A stretch of DNA of 64,000 nucleotides from Flavicella sediminum (GTDB lineage Bacteria; Bacteroidota; Bacteroidia; Flavobacteriales; Flavobacteriaceae), in contig NZ_VDET01000008.1 of NCBI RefSeq assembly GCF_006381105.1, forward strand, positions 248,001 to 312,000. The letters run 5' to 3'. The notes under the pieces are model-generated. The model did no database searches. It had not been told where the DNA came from and saw only the letters and a program-made list of their open reading frames with translations. Numbering within the stretch: position 1 is the stretch's first letter; every line of letters begins with the position of its first letter. A program made the translations under genes and the position numbers. Below, in pieces: positions 23,746-33,037 of the stretch.

Positions 23746-25425
23746 TTAATTATTGTTTAAGCGAAGCTGGAGTTGTGACTCGTAAAGTGGAACTATTTTT
23801 TTCGTGCTATTTAAGCCTTCTACATAAATCCATGCATCAGATCTGTCTTTAAAAGAATGCTCAATGCTTAATTTTTCATCTGTTCTTTTAGTAAAAACAC
23901 CTATCACATTACTGCGTAAATATTGTTTGTGGCAGTCAATATGCATGTCGTTTTTAAACTGTTTTGGGTTTCTCCAAATCCAAGAATAAAAAAGTTCGTG
24001 ATAACTGCCGTCTTTCCTTCCCGTCATTTCTACATTCCAAAAAGTATTGTATTCTCCTGCATGCGGAATATTTTGAGGAGCAGCTCCTCCTGCAATACTT
24101 TCAATACCTGTTATGTTTTCGTATAAATTGTACATAGGTGGGCAAAATCCTTTGTCTGCCATTCCATGAAAATCAATTGGTGTTGGGTTCGAAAAATGAA
24201 TATTTCGATACACATTTCCGAAGGAGCATCCTTCTAAACTGGGACCATGTGTTACCGTAGAAGTTACCTTAATATTTTGCATTAAATTATCAGACGAGTG
24301 ATAGGTCTTTGGAGAATAATGTCCTGCTTTTCCAGTTATTTTAATATTTTCAATGGTGACGTTTCTTGAATTGACTAGATGTGTGGTTTGTGTATAATTA
24401 TCAATATGTATGTTTCGTATCCATCCGTGAGAAACTCTGTGTAAATTAATGGCTCCCCAGCCGTAATCCATTTCTCTGTTGCCGTGATGTTTGTAATTTC
24501 TATCCCAAGCCGATTCAAATTTAAAATGCTCAATGCCTATGTTTTTTAACATGGGCATGATGGAAATAGTTGGATTGAAATTTAAAGAAATAGCTCTACG
24601 AAGTGGTTGCTTTAAGCGTATTTGATGTGCGTCAATAACTTCTGCAATTTCCATTGGGTATTGAAATGATTTAGCTCTTTGAATTCCAGCTTCTGTATAA
24701 TTTTTTTGAAATGCTTCAAATGGCAAAGGCTGCATTAAATCATATATTAAATTTCCATCATCTGTGGTGTTTTGCAAAGCGATGAGTACAATCATTCCTT
24801 TTGCTAAATTCTTGGTAGATTCTAAAGAAAGCATAGAGGATCCTGCTTTGTGGTTGTTAGTTATTTTAGAATGTACAACCAGTTCGTCTACTCCGAAAAA
24901 ACGATCTGTACCAAATAAATTAAGTCCGCTATGAAAGACAAAAGGAGAAAGCCATGGACTGTTGTTTTCAGCTTGATTTGTAGCTGTTCCGCTATAAATT
25001 ATAGTTCCGTTTTTTTCAGACCCAGAACCTCTTAAAATAATATTGCTATAATTTATACGAACAATAGCTGTTTTTGTCGTATCCATATTTACCAAGAATT
25101 TTCCTTTTGGAAAAAAAACAATTCCTCCACCATTTTTCCCGGCCTCTTCAATGGTTTTGTTAATTGCAGCGGTATCGTCAATTTCATCGTTGGCAATTGC
25201 TCCATAATTTGAAATATTATAGATTTTTCCTTTAGAATTAGGGATTGCTTTTTCGCCATATGCATAGCCTGCATAAGAATAATCTGGTAAATTGGAGGCT
25301 ATCCCTTTTTGTTTGAATTGTTTTAAAATCTCAGGCTCCCAAGTGGTATTTATTTCTTTTTTACAAGCTAGAAGAAATAGGAAAGAAAAACTAATGAGGA
25401 TACTAATTTTGAGTGTTGTTTTCAT
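23746..25425 (-). CDS. Beta-helix lipoprotein, GH28/pectate-lyase-like fold (candidate GAG-active enzyme)
   Basis: 559 residues with a lipoprotein signal (SFLFLLACKK). DYSYAGYAYGEKAIP leads into YNISNYGAIANDEIDDTAAINKTI and GGIVFFPKGKFLVN, the start of a right-handed parallel beta-helix of the GH28-related superfamily. Later turns include NVTIENIKITGKAGHYSP, HGPSLEGC and PIDFHGMADKGFCPPMYN. It is a clear paralogue of the 515-residue protein at 27763-29310. In a PL8/sulfatase/GH88 locus a lyase or hydrolase on sulfated glycosaminoglycan is the natural guess. PL29 chondroitinases known from Bacteroides are one family to test. No catalytic residues can be assigned from sequence alone. Confidence 0.75.
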   Translation of the reverse strand: MKTTLKISILISFSFLFLLACKKEINTTWEPEILKQFKQKGIASNLPDYSYAGYAYGEKAIPNSKGKIYNISNYGAIANDEIDDTAAINKTIEEAGKNGGGIVFFPKGKFLVNMDTTKTAIVRINYSNIILRGSGSEKNGTIIYSGTATNQAENNSPWLSPFVFHSGLNLFGTDRFFGVDELVVHSKITNNHKAGSSMLSLESTKNLAKGMIVLIALQNTTDDGNLIYDLMQPLPFEAFQKNYTEAGIQRAKSFQYPMEIAEVIDAHQIRLKQPLRRAISLNFNPTISIMPMLKNIGIEHFKFESAWDRNYKHHGNREMDYGWGAINLHRVSHGWIRNIHIDNYTQTTHLVNSRNVTIENIKITGKAGHYSPKTYHSSDNLMQNIKVTSTVTHGPSLEGCSFGNVYRNIHFSNPTPIDFHGMADKGFCPPMYNLYENITGIESIAGGAAPQNIPHAGEYNTFWNVEMTGRKDGSYHELFYSWIWRNPKQFKNDMHIDCHKQYLRSNVIGVFTKRTDEKLSIEHSFKDRSDAWIYVEGLNSTKKIVPLYESQLQLRLNNN

Positions 25426-25458
25426 AGCGCTTACATATGTTTTATTTGAAATACAGAA

Positions 25459-25490
25459 GACCTGACCATATGTTAAGTATGTGTCAGGTC
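25459..25490 (-). terminator. Weak hairpin after the 523-residue sulfatase gene
   Basis: GACCTGAC and GTCAGGTC pair across a 16-nt loop. The minus strand lacks a good T-run afterwards, so this may be an attenuator or an mRNA-processing stem rather than a full terminator. Confidence 0.35.
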
Positions 25491-25520
25491 AATTGAAAAA
25501 GATTAAAAATAGTAGTAATT

Positions 25521-27092
25521 CTAATTATTGGGGTAGATAATTAAATCACTATATCTTCTTTCTTGAAACCATGGGTCATTTGTTTTTTTTAATAAATAAC
25601 CTAAAGTGGTTACTAATTTTTTAGAAATTTCTGGAGCATCTTTTGCTTGTATTTTATTTAGTTGATAGGGATCTTTTAAGTTGTCATAGAAAAAAACTGA
25701 TTTTACATTGCTACCCTTTTTAGTATCCCATTGCTTTTTGTTTTCTTCTACACAAAAAGTATAGCGTTCTGTTTGAACACCTCTAGAATTTCCAAGCATA
25801 ATAAGCGCAGCTTCTGGTTTTTTTATAGTGGCATTTTTTTCGTCTTGAATTAAAGTCGCATAATTGGCTCCTTCAATGTCCTTAGGAATTTCATTTGCTA
25901 TACCGGCTAATCCCATTAGTGTTGGTAGTACATCTGGAACGCTCATAATTATATCTGAAATTCCGGTTTTCAATCCTTTTGGCCAATGGATGATAAAGGG
26001 AATAGCCAAAGATTCTAATTCGACCGTATTTTTTCCTGTAGCTCCATGACTCCCTAACATTTCTCCATGATCTGAACTAAATAAAACGATCGTATTGTCT
26101 AATTGTCCTGATTTTTCAAGTTCATCTAGTACTCTTCCAATATGTTTGTCGGCACTGGTTACGTTGGCGTAATAATGCCTTGCATAGTTGGCGACTTCTA
26201 AATCGGCATTTTTACGAACCACTAATTTCTCATCGATATTTGGGAATTTATCTTTGTCATAATGTTCATGCAAAGATTCCATATCTGTGTTTTTGTCGTC
26301 CCAAGGATTGTGAGGAGGATTCATTGACCAAATCATGCAAAATGGCTTTGAGTCATCTCTGTATTTTTTATTGTTTAAATAAGAAATAATTTTATTGGCT
26401 TCATTTTTAGCAGAAAATATTTTCGGCATATGCAATTCACCATCTTTTTTTCCTTCGATAGCGTCTGGATCGTTAGAGTAAATTCTTGGATTAAAATGTT
26501 CGTCTTTCAAGGCTTGGTAAAAATACTCAATACCATGTCTTTTGTCGGCAGGAACATAAGTGTCATACGCATTTACATGATGTCCACCTGGGGCTTCAGT
26601 TGTACCTACATAGTTTCCGTTTTTATCAAACAAAGGTTCGTTTTTCAACCAATGGCATTTTCCAAAATAAGAAGTATTGTAACCCGCTTTTAGAAACAAA
26701 TCAGGAATGGTACTGATGTCGTCTTTTAAACTATGGTCTCTACCTTTTTTACAGTTGTTCCAAATTCCATTTTGTTCAGGATATCTTCCAGACATCAGCA
26801 TTCCTCTATAAGGACTACACAATGGATAGTTGCTAATGGCATTGGTAAATACCACACCGTTTGTGGCCAACCTATCAAAATTTGGCGTAATAACTGGATC
26901 CGATTTTCCTTTAACGAAATCTTTGTAAGGCGCTTTTGACCAAAAACCTGCACTGTATCTTCTCAATTGGTCAGGAAAGATGATGAGAACATTTGGTTTT
27001 TTGAATGTTGCTTCTTTTTTTGTTTCCTTTTGCGATTGACAATTGATGCTCAATACAGCTAAAATAAGGAGTATAAAGTTGTTTTTTTTCAT
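25521..27092 (-). CDS. Formylglycine-dependent sulfatase (CSPYR motif), lipoprotein
   Basis: 523 residues of the type I sulfatase family (alkaline phosphatase superfamily). Lipoprotein-like signal (ILAVLSINCQSQ). VLIIFPDQLRR carries the metal site. YPLCSPYRGMLMSGRYP has Cys92 in the C-x-P-x-R formylglycine consensus, and YFGKCHW and LFSSDHGEMLGSHG complete the active site. In this locus the substrate is presumably a sulfated GalNAc or an unsaturated disaccharide; 4-O versus 6-O specificity cannot be decided. Maturation needs a formylglycine-generating enzyme that is not in the window. Confidence 0.9.
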   Translation of the reverse strand: MKKNNFILLILAVLSINCQSQKETKKEATFKKPNVLIIFPDQLRRYSAGFWSKAPYKDFVKGKSDPVITPNFDRLATNGVVFTNAISNYPLCSPYRGMLMSGRYPEQNGIWNNCKKGRDHSLKDDISTIPDLFLKAGYNTSYFGKCHWLKNEPLFDKNGNYVGTTEAPGGHHVNAYDTYVPADKRHGIEYFYQALKDEHFNPRIYSNDPDAIEGKKDGELHMPKIFSAKNEANKIISYLNNKKYRDDSKPFCMIWSMNPPHNPWDDKNTDMESLHEHYDKDKFPNIDEKLVVRKNADLEVANYARHYYANVTSADKHIGRVLDELEKSGQLDNTIVLFSSDHGEMLGSHGATGKNTVELESLAIPFIIHWPKGLKTGISDIIMSVPDVLPTLMGLAGIANEIPKDIEGANYATLIQDEKNATIKKPEAALIMLGNSRGVQTERYTFCVEENKKQWDTKKGSNVKSVFFYDNLKDPYQLNKIQAKDAPEISKKLVTTLGYLLKKTNDPWFQERRYSDLIIYPNN

Positions 27093-27137
27093 TTTTTATA
27101 GAAAGAATAATTGGCGTAAATGTTCGATATTAGTTTG

Positions 27138-27740
27138 TTACTCAATTTCTAAATAAGCGGCAGCTTTAGAAGATTGCTCTTTAGAAGGAGCCATAGCGCT
27201 AATTTTATTGAAATTCGAATTGACGAGTGCTAAAGTTATTTTTCTGTCTTTTTTACCGTTGAATAATTTACTCAATTTTTCGGCATCTAATGGAATGCTT
27301 AATTTTTGATTTCTACCATCTAACGACTGTCCTACTTCTACAGAAGCAAGTAATTCTCCTAATTCAAGAGCGTCATTCCAGGTAATGGACAATTCTCTCC
27401 ATCGATCATTTTCAACGGCAAAAATTTCAAGATTGAAGGTCGTGTCTGTTGGTAGTTTTTCATTTTTATAAACTTTTAAAGGGAAATGTAGCGTAGCTTT
27501 TTTTACGGATTTCAACTTTTTAGGCATGTTGAATTTTAAATAAGCAATTCGTGCGTATTTAGAATTGGCATTGGAATTAAAAATACGTAAGTGTTTAGCA
27601 GCAGTTTCACCCAATGGTTTGTCGGCAGTGTCTCCTCCTTGTATAAAAGCATCTTCAGAAACGGTAATTTTTTTCTTTTGTGCATTTGTATTCCCTACAA
27701 ATAATACAGTAAGTAAAATTATTTTTATAAAATTTTTCAT
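27138..27740 (-). CDS. Secreted DNRLRE/CBM96-like domain protein
   Basis: 200 residues. Signal peptide (IILLTVLFVGNTNAQ), then a single DNRLRE-type domain: VSEDAFIQGGDTADKPLG, LRIFNSNANSKYARIAYLKFN, ATLHFPLKVY and WRELSITWNDALELGELL. In this family such domains (CBM96) bind carbohydrate, often fused to lyases; here it stands alone. It lies between the 515-residue beta-helix gene and a sulfatase gene, 22 and 45 nt from its neighbours, in the GH88 unit. A periplasmic or surface binding accessory is likely. Confidence 0.75.
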   Translation of the reverse strand: MKNFIKIILLTVLFVGNTNAQKKKITVSEDAFIQGGDTADKPLGETAAKHLRIFNSNANSKYARIAYLKFNMPKKLKSVKKATLHFPLKVYKNEKLPTDTTFNLEIFAVENDRWRELSITWNDALELGELLASVEVGQSLDGRNQKLSIPLDAEKLSKLFNGKKDRKITLALVNSNFNKISAMAPSKEQSSKAAAYLEIE

Positions 27741-27762
27741 TAGGTAGATTGTTTAGAATTAA

Positions 27763-29310
27763 TTATTTTTTTATCCATTCAGGTAGTTTTCCTAAACGTA
27801 ATTTTAGTTGTTCTTCAAATAATGATTTTGGTGTAACCGGGGTTCCTAGGCTTTCTAGAACTTGTACTTCGTCTTTTTTGAAAGTAGTTTCGGATCCATG
27901 AAATCCAACAATAATAGGTGGTACAATTCTCCAGTACCAAGAGTCTGTGGCAACAAATCGAAAGTCTTTTTCAGCGACATCCGTTTCTTTATAGTTCCAT
28001 AAAACCAAATAGCGTCCATGATTTGGTAAGTTTTTTCTAGCTCCACCAGCTCGTCCTGCAAAAAAACCGCCTTCAACATTGTCAAATAAAGTACAACGCG
28101 GTTGCGAAGCATGCGATTCAAACGAAGTGTGTGCTGGGTAAGTAGCTTTGTAAATAACCGTGGCACAGGTACTTCCTCCACCAACCCCAGCTGCGTGATG
28201 CATTCCTGCTTTGTCAATAATATTGGCTAATAAAATTCCTGTAGAACCTCCTCCTGCATGAACAGAACTATGACCGATATTTCCTTCAATTTGAATGTTT
28301 AGGGCAGTACTGTAGGCCGACTGAGAAAAGCCTAAAGCATTGGAGACGTTTTTAAATGTACAATCCTTAACCCAAGAATTGACAGCTCTTGAAACTTTTA
28401 GAATACTCCAGCCTCCATCATCTTGTGCCGATCTGTGGTGTTTGAATTTTTTCATCCAGTTTCCTTCAAATCTGATATTTTCAAAACCTAAACCTTCGGA
28501 ATGAGCAAAGCTATAAATTTTCCATTGGTGTCTTTTTTGAATATCAAAGCGGATCGGCTCTTTAAAGGTAATTGTATTTCCTTTTACATGTGCCACTTGA
28601 TGTCTTTCATTTACTTGTACTCCTTTGTTTCGTATGGTTTCCCATTCTTTTTCAACAGTAAGAGGTTGGGTGTCGTAGCGAATTAAATCTTTGCTATTGT
28701 TCACTACTTTTAAAATAACCCAATCGCCTTTTTTTATTTTTGAAGCATCCTTTACACTAATTTTAAAGGTTTCTCTTTTAGCATTGGCAGTTACTTCTGT
28801 CAATAAATTGTCCGATCCACCAGCACTTGTTTGAATAGCACTAGGGCAGCTATATAATTTTTTAGGATCGGTAGGAGGTAAGTCCTTTTCAAAAAACAAA
28901 ACGGATCCATTTTCTCCTGCTCCTTCACCCCGAAACACTATATGAGATGCTTTTATCAGGATGGGTTTTATGTCATCTTTGGAGGTGTTGATATAATATT
29001 TTCCTTTTGGAAAAAATACAATTCCTTCCTTGTTTTTAATCGCGGCTGCAATCGCTTTTCGTATGGCTTCTTTGTCAGACTTTGTGTCATTTGGTTTTGC
29101 TCCAAATTTAGTGACATCAAAAATTTTATAGTTTACAGAAGGTATTTCTACTTCGCTATATTTATAGCCAGCAAAAGAAAAATCGGGTAAAACAGCTTCT
29201 GTGCCGTTTTTTTTTGCGTCTACAAATTCATTCCAAAGTGCGCTTTTTTGTGCATTAACAGAAATGTTTAGGAAGCTGATTAAGGAGAATGTTATGAGTT
29301 TGATATTCAT
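27763..29310 (-). CDS. Beta-helix protein paralogous to 23746-25425 (candidate GAG-active enzyme)
   Basis: 515 residues. Signal peptide (LITFSLISFLNISVNAQ). DFSFAGYKYSEVEIP, FDVTKFGAKPNDTKSDKEAI and GIVFFPKGKYYIN match the paralogue's opening motifs and the GH28/pectate-lyase-like superfamily. Later segments include HHAAGVGGGSTCATV and NVEGGFFAGRAGGARKNLPNHGRYLVLWN, the last aligning with the paralogue's AGEYNTFWNVEM. Unlike the paralogue it has no lipobox, so the pair may differ in location. It is 10 nt from the GH88 gene. Function is unproven. Confidence 0.75.
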   Translation of the reverse strand: MNIKLITFSLISFLNISVNAQKSALWNEFVDAKKNGTEAVLPDFSFAGYKYSEVEIPSVNYKIFDVTKFGAKPNDTKSDKEAIRKAIAAAIKNKEGIVFFPKGKYYINTSKDDIKPILIKASHIVFRGEGAGENGSVLFFEKDLPPTDPKKLYSCPSAIQTSAGGSDNLLTEVTANAKRETFKISVKDASKIKKGDWVILKVVNNSKDLIRYDTQPLTVEKEWETIRNKGVQVNERHQVAHVKGNTITFKEPIRFDIQKRHQWKIYSFAHSEGLGFENIRFEGNWMKKFKHHRSAQDDGGWSILKVSRAVNSWVKDCTFKNVSNALGFSQSAYSTALNIQIEGNIGHSSVHAGGGSTGILLANIIDKAGMHHAAGVGGGSTCATVIYKATYPAHTSFESHASQPRCTLFDNVEGGFFAGRAGGARKNLPNHGRYLVLWNYKETDVAEKDFRFVATDSWYWRIVPPIIVGFHGSETTFKKDEVQVLESLGTPVTPKSLFEEQLKLRLGKLPEWIKK

Positions 29311-29320
29311 TTTTTAAGTT

Positions 29321-30529
29321 TTAATTTTTAGGAGAATAGCTGTCTTCGTATTTTAACAAAGCTTCTAAATAGTAATAATCTGCATAGTTTAAAGGTACAT
29401 CAATCTCATTATTATGAGGAATGCTTCCTACAGAATGTTTTAACAAAAAGTTTTTGTTTTTTCCTAGTTTGGCTGTGTATTCTTCAGTAGCCAAAGAACG
29501 CAAGATTTTGTCAATTTCAGGTAAATAAGAAGTTTCGGTATAACCATCTAATTCAATAAGGGCAGCTACGGTAACTGTTGCTGCAGAAACATCTCTTGGT
29601 TCATTAGGAATATTAGCAGCATTGTAGTCCCAATAAGGAATACCATCAGTAGGCATACCTTTGTAGTTAAGTATATAGTCTGCAATTTTTACTGCTTGGT
29701 TTAAATACTTAACATTTTTTGTGTATCGGTAACAAACGGTATAGCCATATATTCCCCAAGCCTGACCCCGTGCCCAAGAACTTTCATGGGCAAAACCTTG
29801 TGCGGTATGTTTGTTACGAACGGCTCCTGTTTCAGCATCATAATCTATCACATGGTAGGAACTGTTATCACTTCTAAAATGATTTTTAAGTGTGGTGTCG
29901 GCATGCGCTATAGCTACTTCTTGGTATTTCATGTCGCCCGTTAATTTGCTAAGTTCAAATAAAAGTTCTAGGTTCATCATATTGTCTATAATTACAGGGA
30001 ATTCCCATCCTCTTGTGGCTTGCCAACCATTGTCAACATCCCAAGATTTAATACAACCTACATTCGGGTTAAAACGTGTTAGTAAAGAATTACCAGCCGT
30101 AATCATCACTTCTTTAAAAGCTTCGTTTTTTGTTAGTCGATATCCATTTCCATAAGAACAGTTAAAAACAAAACCTAAATCATGATTTGTAGTTCTGTTT
30201 TTGTGTTCTTCAAATAAACTTTGAAATTTTTCAGCAGCATTTTTCCATTTCACATCTCCAGTGGCTTCGTATAAATACCAAGAACTTCCGGGGTAAAAGC
30301 CTTCGGTCCAATCAAAATTGTTGTGGGTGAAATGCATTTGTCCATGTTCGTCTAAAGTCCGTGGGATTTTGTTCGCTTTTTCTGCATCAACCAAAAGTAG
30401 TGATAATTGTTTTTCAGCATAAAGAAGTTGTTTTTCAACTTGACTTATTTTTTCTTTTTTACTTGTGGCCATGCATGAACTTAATAAGATGATGCTTAAA
30501 AGAAGTGCCAATGGTTTTAAAATTCTCAT
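29321..30529 (-). CDS. GH88 unsaturated glucuronyl hydrolase, lipoprotein
   Basis: 402 residues from the ATG at 30529, which gives a clean lipoprotein signal (LLSIILLSSC). The ATG at 30550 would add seven residues. The (alpha/alpha)6-barrel motifs WTEGFYPGSSWYLYEATGD, NHDLGF (Asp117), DNMMNLELLF (Asp182) and SSWARGQAWGIYGY match family GH88. The two aspartates correspond to the catalytic pair of Bacillus UGL. It hydrates the 4,5-unsaturated uronic acid left by PL8, releasing GalNAc(S) and 5-keto-4-deoxyuronate. It heads a five-gene unit and has its own candidate HTCS site upstream. Confidence 0.92.
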   Translation of the reverse strand: MRILKPLALLLSIILLSSCMATSKKEKISQVEKQLLYAEKQLSLLLVDAEKANKIPRTLDEHGQMHFTHNNFDWTEGFYPGSSWYLYEATGDVKWKNAAEKFQSLFEEHKNRTTNHDLGFVFNCSYGNGYRLTKNEAFKEVMITAGNSLLTRFNPNVGCIKSWDVDNGWQATRGWEFPVIIDNMMNLELLFELSKLTGDMKYQEVAIAHADTTLKNHFRSDNSSYHVIDYDAETGAVRNKHTAQGFAHESSWARGQAWGIYGYTVCYRYTKNVKYLNQAVKIADYILNYKGMPTDGIPYWDYNAANIPNEPRDVSAATVTVAALIELDGYTETSYLPEIDKILRSLATEEYTAKLGKNKNFLLKHSVGSIPHNNEIDVPLNYADYYYLEALLKYEDSYSPKN

Positions 30530-30603
30530 AATATATAGATGATTTTGCAATAAGGATTTTTGTCGTTTTTTCTAAGTGCAATTTCTATTAAATTTGGTGT
30601 TTT

Positions 30604-30645
30604 AAAGGGGGGCTACTACGTTTTAGATGGGGGGTAAAACGTGTG
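30604..30645 (-). promoter_or_regulatory. Candidate HTCS site upstream of the GH88 unit
   Basis: On the minus strand: distal half-site GTTTTACCCCCC (30626-30645) and proximal half-site AAACGTAGTAGCCCCCC (30604-30625), 22 nt apart in register. The -7 box is less clear than in the other units; TAATAGAAATTG near 30580-30590 is the best candidate. Confidence 0.55.
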
Positions 30646-30721
30646 TTAAATTTGATTTAGTAGTTGTAATCCTTATGAATACAAGGGTTTAAGATAGTTG
30701 ATGCTGAAAAGTGTCTAAACT

Positions 30722-30759
30722 AAAAAAGTCATCTTGTAATTTGTTAAGATGACTTTTTT
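30722..30759 (-). terminator. Terminator after the DUF6250-like gene
   Basis: AAAAAAGTCATCTT and AAGATGACTTTTTT pair across a 10-nt loop with T-runs on both sides. It separates the sulfatase-DUF6250 unit from the GH88 unit. Confidence 0.9.
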
Positions 30760-30788
30760 AGAAGAAATAAAGAACTATGAAAACCGTT

Positions 30789-31460
30789 TTAGAACTCTTG
30801 AATTTTTATGTTTTCAATTTTCATGTGATTTTTTACAGTTCTAATTCCAAAATAACCTGAGTGATACGGAATTGAATCTGTAAGGGTGAAAATAACTTCA
30901 CCATCTCTTACATAAGTGACTGTATTATTCTTAACTTTTAAGGTAATTCGCATTTTTTTATTAGGAACTAGCATAAATTTTTTGTCGGATAAATCGTGCT
31001 CTTTTAAAAGTGGTCTGTTTTCCTGACCATTGTATCTTCTAAATCTAGTTTTGCTATTGTTATGACCTCCATAGCCTACATAATATTGTGTTAGGCTATG
31101 GTAGTTTGAAAATTTTCCGGCTCTTTTTTTTGAATGTTTGAAAAAATTGTTAGGACTGCTAGGGTCATTGGCCATCCAAAAACAATTTAGATCAGAAACA
31201 CGATCAAATGGGCCGCCATTAGAAATTACCGTAGCATCGTATTGAATGCTTACTGGAGCTTTCAATTTGTGTTTTAACCAAACCGTACAACCCTTGGCAT
31301 CAGTTATTTCTAGTTGGTTCATATGAAAAATAACGGTACCTCCTTCTTGTTGTTCAACAACCCAATTTGAGGCTTTGTATAAAGCGGCTCCTTCAGGAAC
31401 AGGCGAGTTGTGTTTGCAGCATATACAAAACAATATGAGGAAAATAATTGCATATTTCAT
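30789..31460 (-). CDS. DUF6250-like secreted lipoprotein
   Basis: 223 residues. A hydrophobic N-terminus ending in FLILFCICCKHNS looks like a lipoprotein signal. The body (NWVVEQQEGGTVIFH, CTVWLKHKLKAPVSIQYDA, SDLNCFWMANDP, QYYVGYGGHNNSKTRFRRYNG, SGYFGIRTVKNHMKIENI) matches the concanavalin/laminin-G-like pattern of DUF6250 proteins found in polysaccharide loci of Bacteroidota. The conserved YYVGYGG-N-TRFRRY block may be a ligand or catalytic surface. It is 21 nt downstream of a sulfatase gene and probably co-transcribed. Function unknown. Confidence 0.7.
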   Translation of the reverse strand: MKYAIIFLILFCICCKHNSPVPEGAALYKASNWVVEQQEGGTVIFHMNQLEITDAKGCTVWLKHKLKAPVSIQYDATVISNGGPFDRVSDLNCFWMANDPSSPNNFFKHSKKRAGKFSNYHSLTQYYVGYGGHNNSKTRFRRYNGQENRPLLKEHDLSDKKFMLVPNKKMRITLKVKNNTVTYVRDGEVIFTLTDSIPYHSGYFGIRTVKNHMKIENIKIQEF

Positions 31461-31481
31461 AGATTCGTTTTTTAAAGTGAT

Positions 31482-32927
31482 TTAATATGGAGTTAAAAAT
31501 AATGCGTCACTTGTAAATGTGCTTTTACTGGGCAAAATTATTTTTTTTAAGAATTTGTAATCTTTTGTTTTAGAACACCATTTATGTAAATATTCTCTAT
31601 AGGTATCTAAAATTTTTAAATGTTTTTTAGAATTTGCCAGGTTATTCATTTCTAAAGGATCATTTTCTAAATCAAAAAGTTGTTCTCTGTGTTTTCCCCA
31701 GTTGTATAGTATGTATTTATACCTTTTCGAAACAACGGCTCTACCCATTGTTCCAAGAGCTTGCTTTCCTTCAAATTTTGTTTCAATGACAACAAATTTT
31801 CTGTTTAAATTGTTTTCTTTTTCTTCAAATAATTTTTTCAATGATTTTCCATCTCTATTTTCAGGAGGGACTATTTTGGCGTAGTCGCAAATAGTAGGGT
31901 ATAAATCTAGACCGTTAGAAATTACGGAGTGTGTATTAACTTTTCCAGGTTTTATTTTTCCTTTGAAACTGGCAACAAAAGGAACTCTCACAGCTTCTTC
32001 GAATAAAATGGTTTTTTGGTTCCATCCGTGTGCAGCATTTCCATCCCCATGATCACTGGTAAATAAAATTAAGGTATTGTCTTTTAATTTTAATTGGTCT
32101 ACGGCATTCAGAATTTTTCCAATTTCATGATCTACTTTTTCCACTAATTGATAGTAAGCATACAGGTATTGTCGCCAATCTTCTTTAGAATAATATGCTG
32201 TAGGGTAAACCTTTTTATTGGCTTGTTGCTCCCAATTTAATACTTCTGGAAATTTTTTCGATTTTTTAAAGTTTTTAGGAAGCTGAGGTGTAAGGCTTAA
32301 TTTGGGCTCATTTACGTTGCCATAGGGTAGAGGTTCATTACGTGCCCATTCACAAATATTGTGTGGATTATCGTAAGAAACAACCATAAAAAAAGGTTTT
32401 TTTGAATCTTTTTTAGAATTCAAATAGGCGATACTTTTTTCAGCCAAGCCAATATCTCCCATTGGAGCAATAAATTCGAATCCGTTGCCTGCCACCATAT
32501 TTGCTTCATGGGCATGCCATTTTCCGCCATAAGCACAATCATAACCTGCCTCGGTCAATAGTTTTCCAAGCACGTGTTTTTTTTCTAAAGGATTTATTTT
32601 ATTGTCTCCTTCTTTGTTTGAATGCACACCAAGGGTATGAGGCATTTTACCAGTAAATATACTTGATCGAGAAGGCGTGCAAAGAGGAAAGGTCACATAG
32701 GTTTTTTCAAAACGTATTCCGCTGTTGGCAAGCTTGTCTAAATTTGGAGTATTGACGGCCTTATTTCCTGTTGAGCCCAAAGCTCTGGCGTTGTGTTGAT
32801 CGGTGATGATTAGAATGATGTTTGGACGCTCCTCTTTTTGGGCATGAAGAAAGTTGGAGGTTACAATGGGTAGTACCACTAGTAAACTTTGAACAATTTT
32901 TGAAAGATAAAGTTGGAAATGCTTCAT
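31482..32927 (-). CDS. Formylglycine-dependent sulfatase (CTPSR motif)
   Basis: 481 residues of the type I sulfatase family with a signal peptide (SLLVVLPIVTSNFLHAQ). IILIITDQHNARALG holds metal ligands, and FPLCTPSRSSIFTGKMPH has Cys83 as the formylglycine residue. GGKWHAHE and LFTSDHGDGNAAHGWNQK complete the site. The HTLGVHSN/DQHNARALG style resembles choline-sulfatase/GAG-sulfatase-like branches, but the S1 subfamily cannot be fixed here. It is the first gene after the SusCD unit's terminator and has no visible HTCS site of its own, so read-through from susD is possible. Confidence 0.9.
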   Translation of the reverse strand: MKHFQLYLSKIVQSLLVVLPIVTSNFLHAQKEERPNIILIITDQHNARALGSTGNKAVNTPNLDKLANSGIRFEKTYVTFPLCTPSRSSIFTGKMPHTLGVHSNKEGDNKINPLEKKHVLGKLLTEAGYDCAYGGKWHAHEANMVAGNGFEFIAPMGDIGLAEKSIAYLNSKKDSKKPFFMVVSYDNPHNICEWARNEPLPYGNVNEPKLSLTPQLPKNFKKSKKFPEVLNWEQQANKKVYPTAYYSKEDWRQYLYAYYQLVEKVDHEIGKILNAVDQLKLKDNTLILFTSDHGDGNAAHGWNQKTILFEEAVRVPFVASFKGKIKPGKVNTHSVISNGLDLYPTICDYAKIVPPENRDGKSLKKLFEEKENNLNRKFVVIETKFEGKQALGTMGRAVVSKRYKYILYNWGKHREQLFDLENDPLEMNNLANSKKHLKILDTYREYLHKWCSKTKDYKFLKKIILPSKSTFTSDALFLTPY

Positions 32928-33007
32928 TGTATATTCATTTAGTGAACAATTTCTTCTTCTGTAGAAGAATGAAATCGAATTGTTTTTTTGATTTGTTGTT
33001 GTAAATT

Positions 33008-33037
33008 AAAGCCTCTTACAAATGAGTAAGAGGCTTT
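33008..33037 (-). terminator. Terminator or attenuator after susD
   Basis: AAAGCCTCTTAC and GTAAGAGGCTTT pair across a 6-nt loop. On the minus strand only a short T-run follows, so partial read-through into the sulfatase gene is plausible. Confidence 0.75.
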
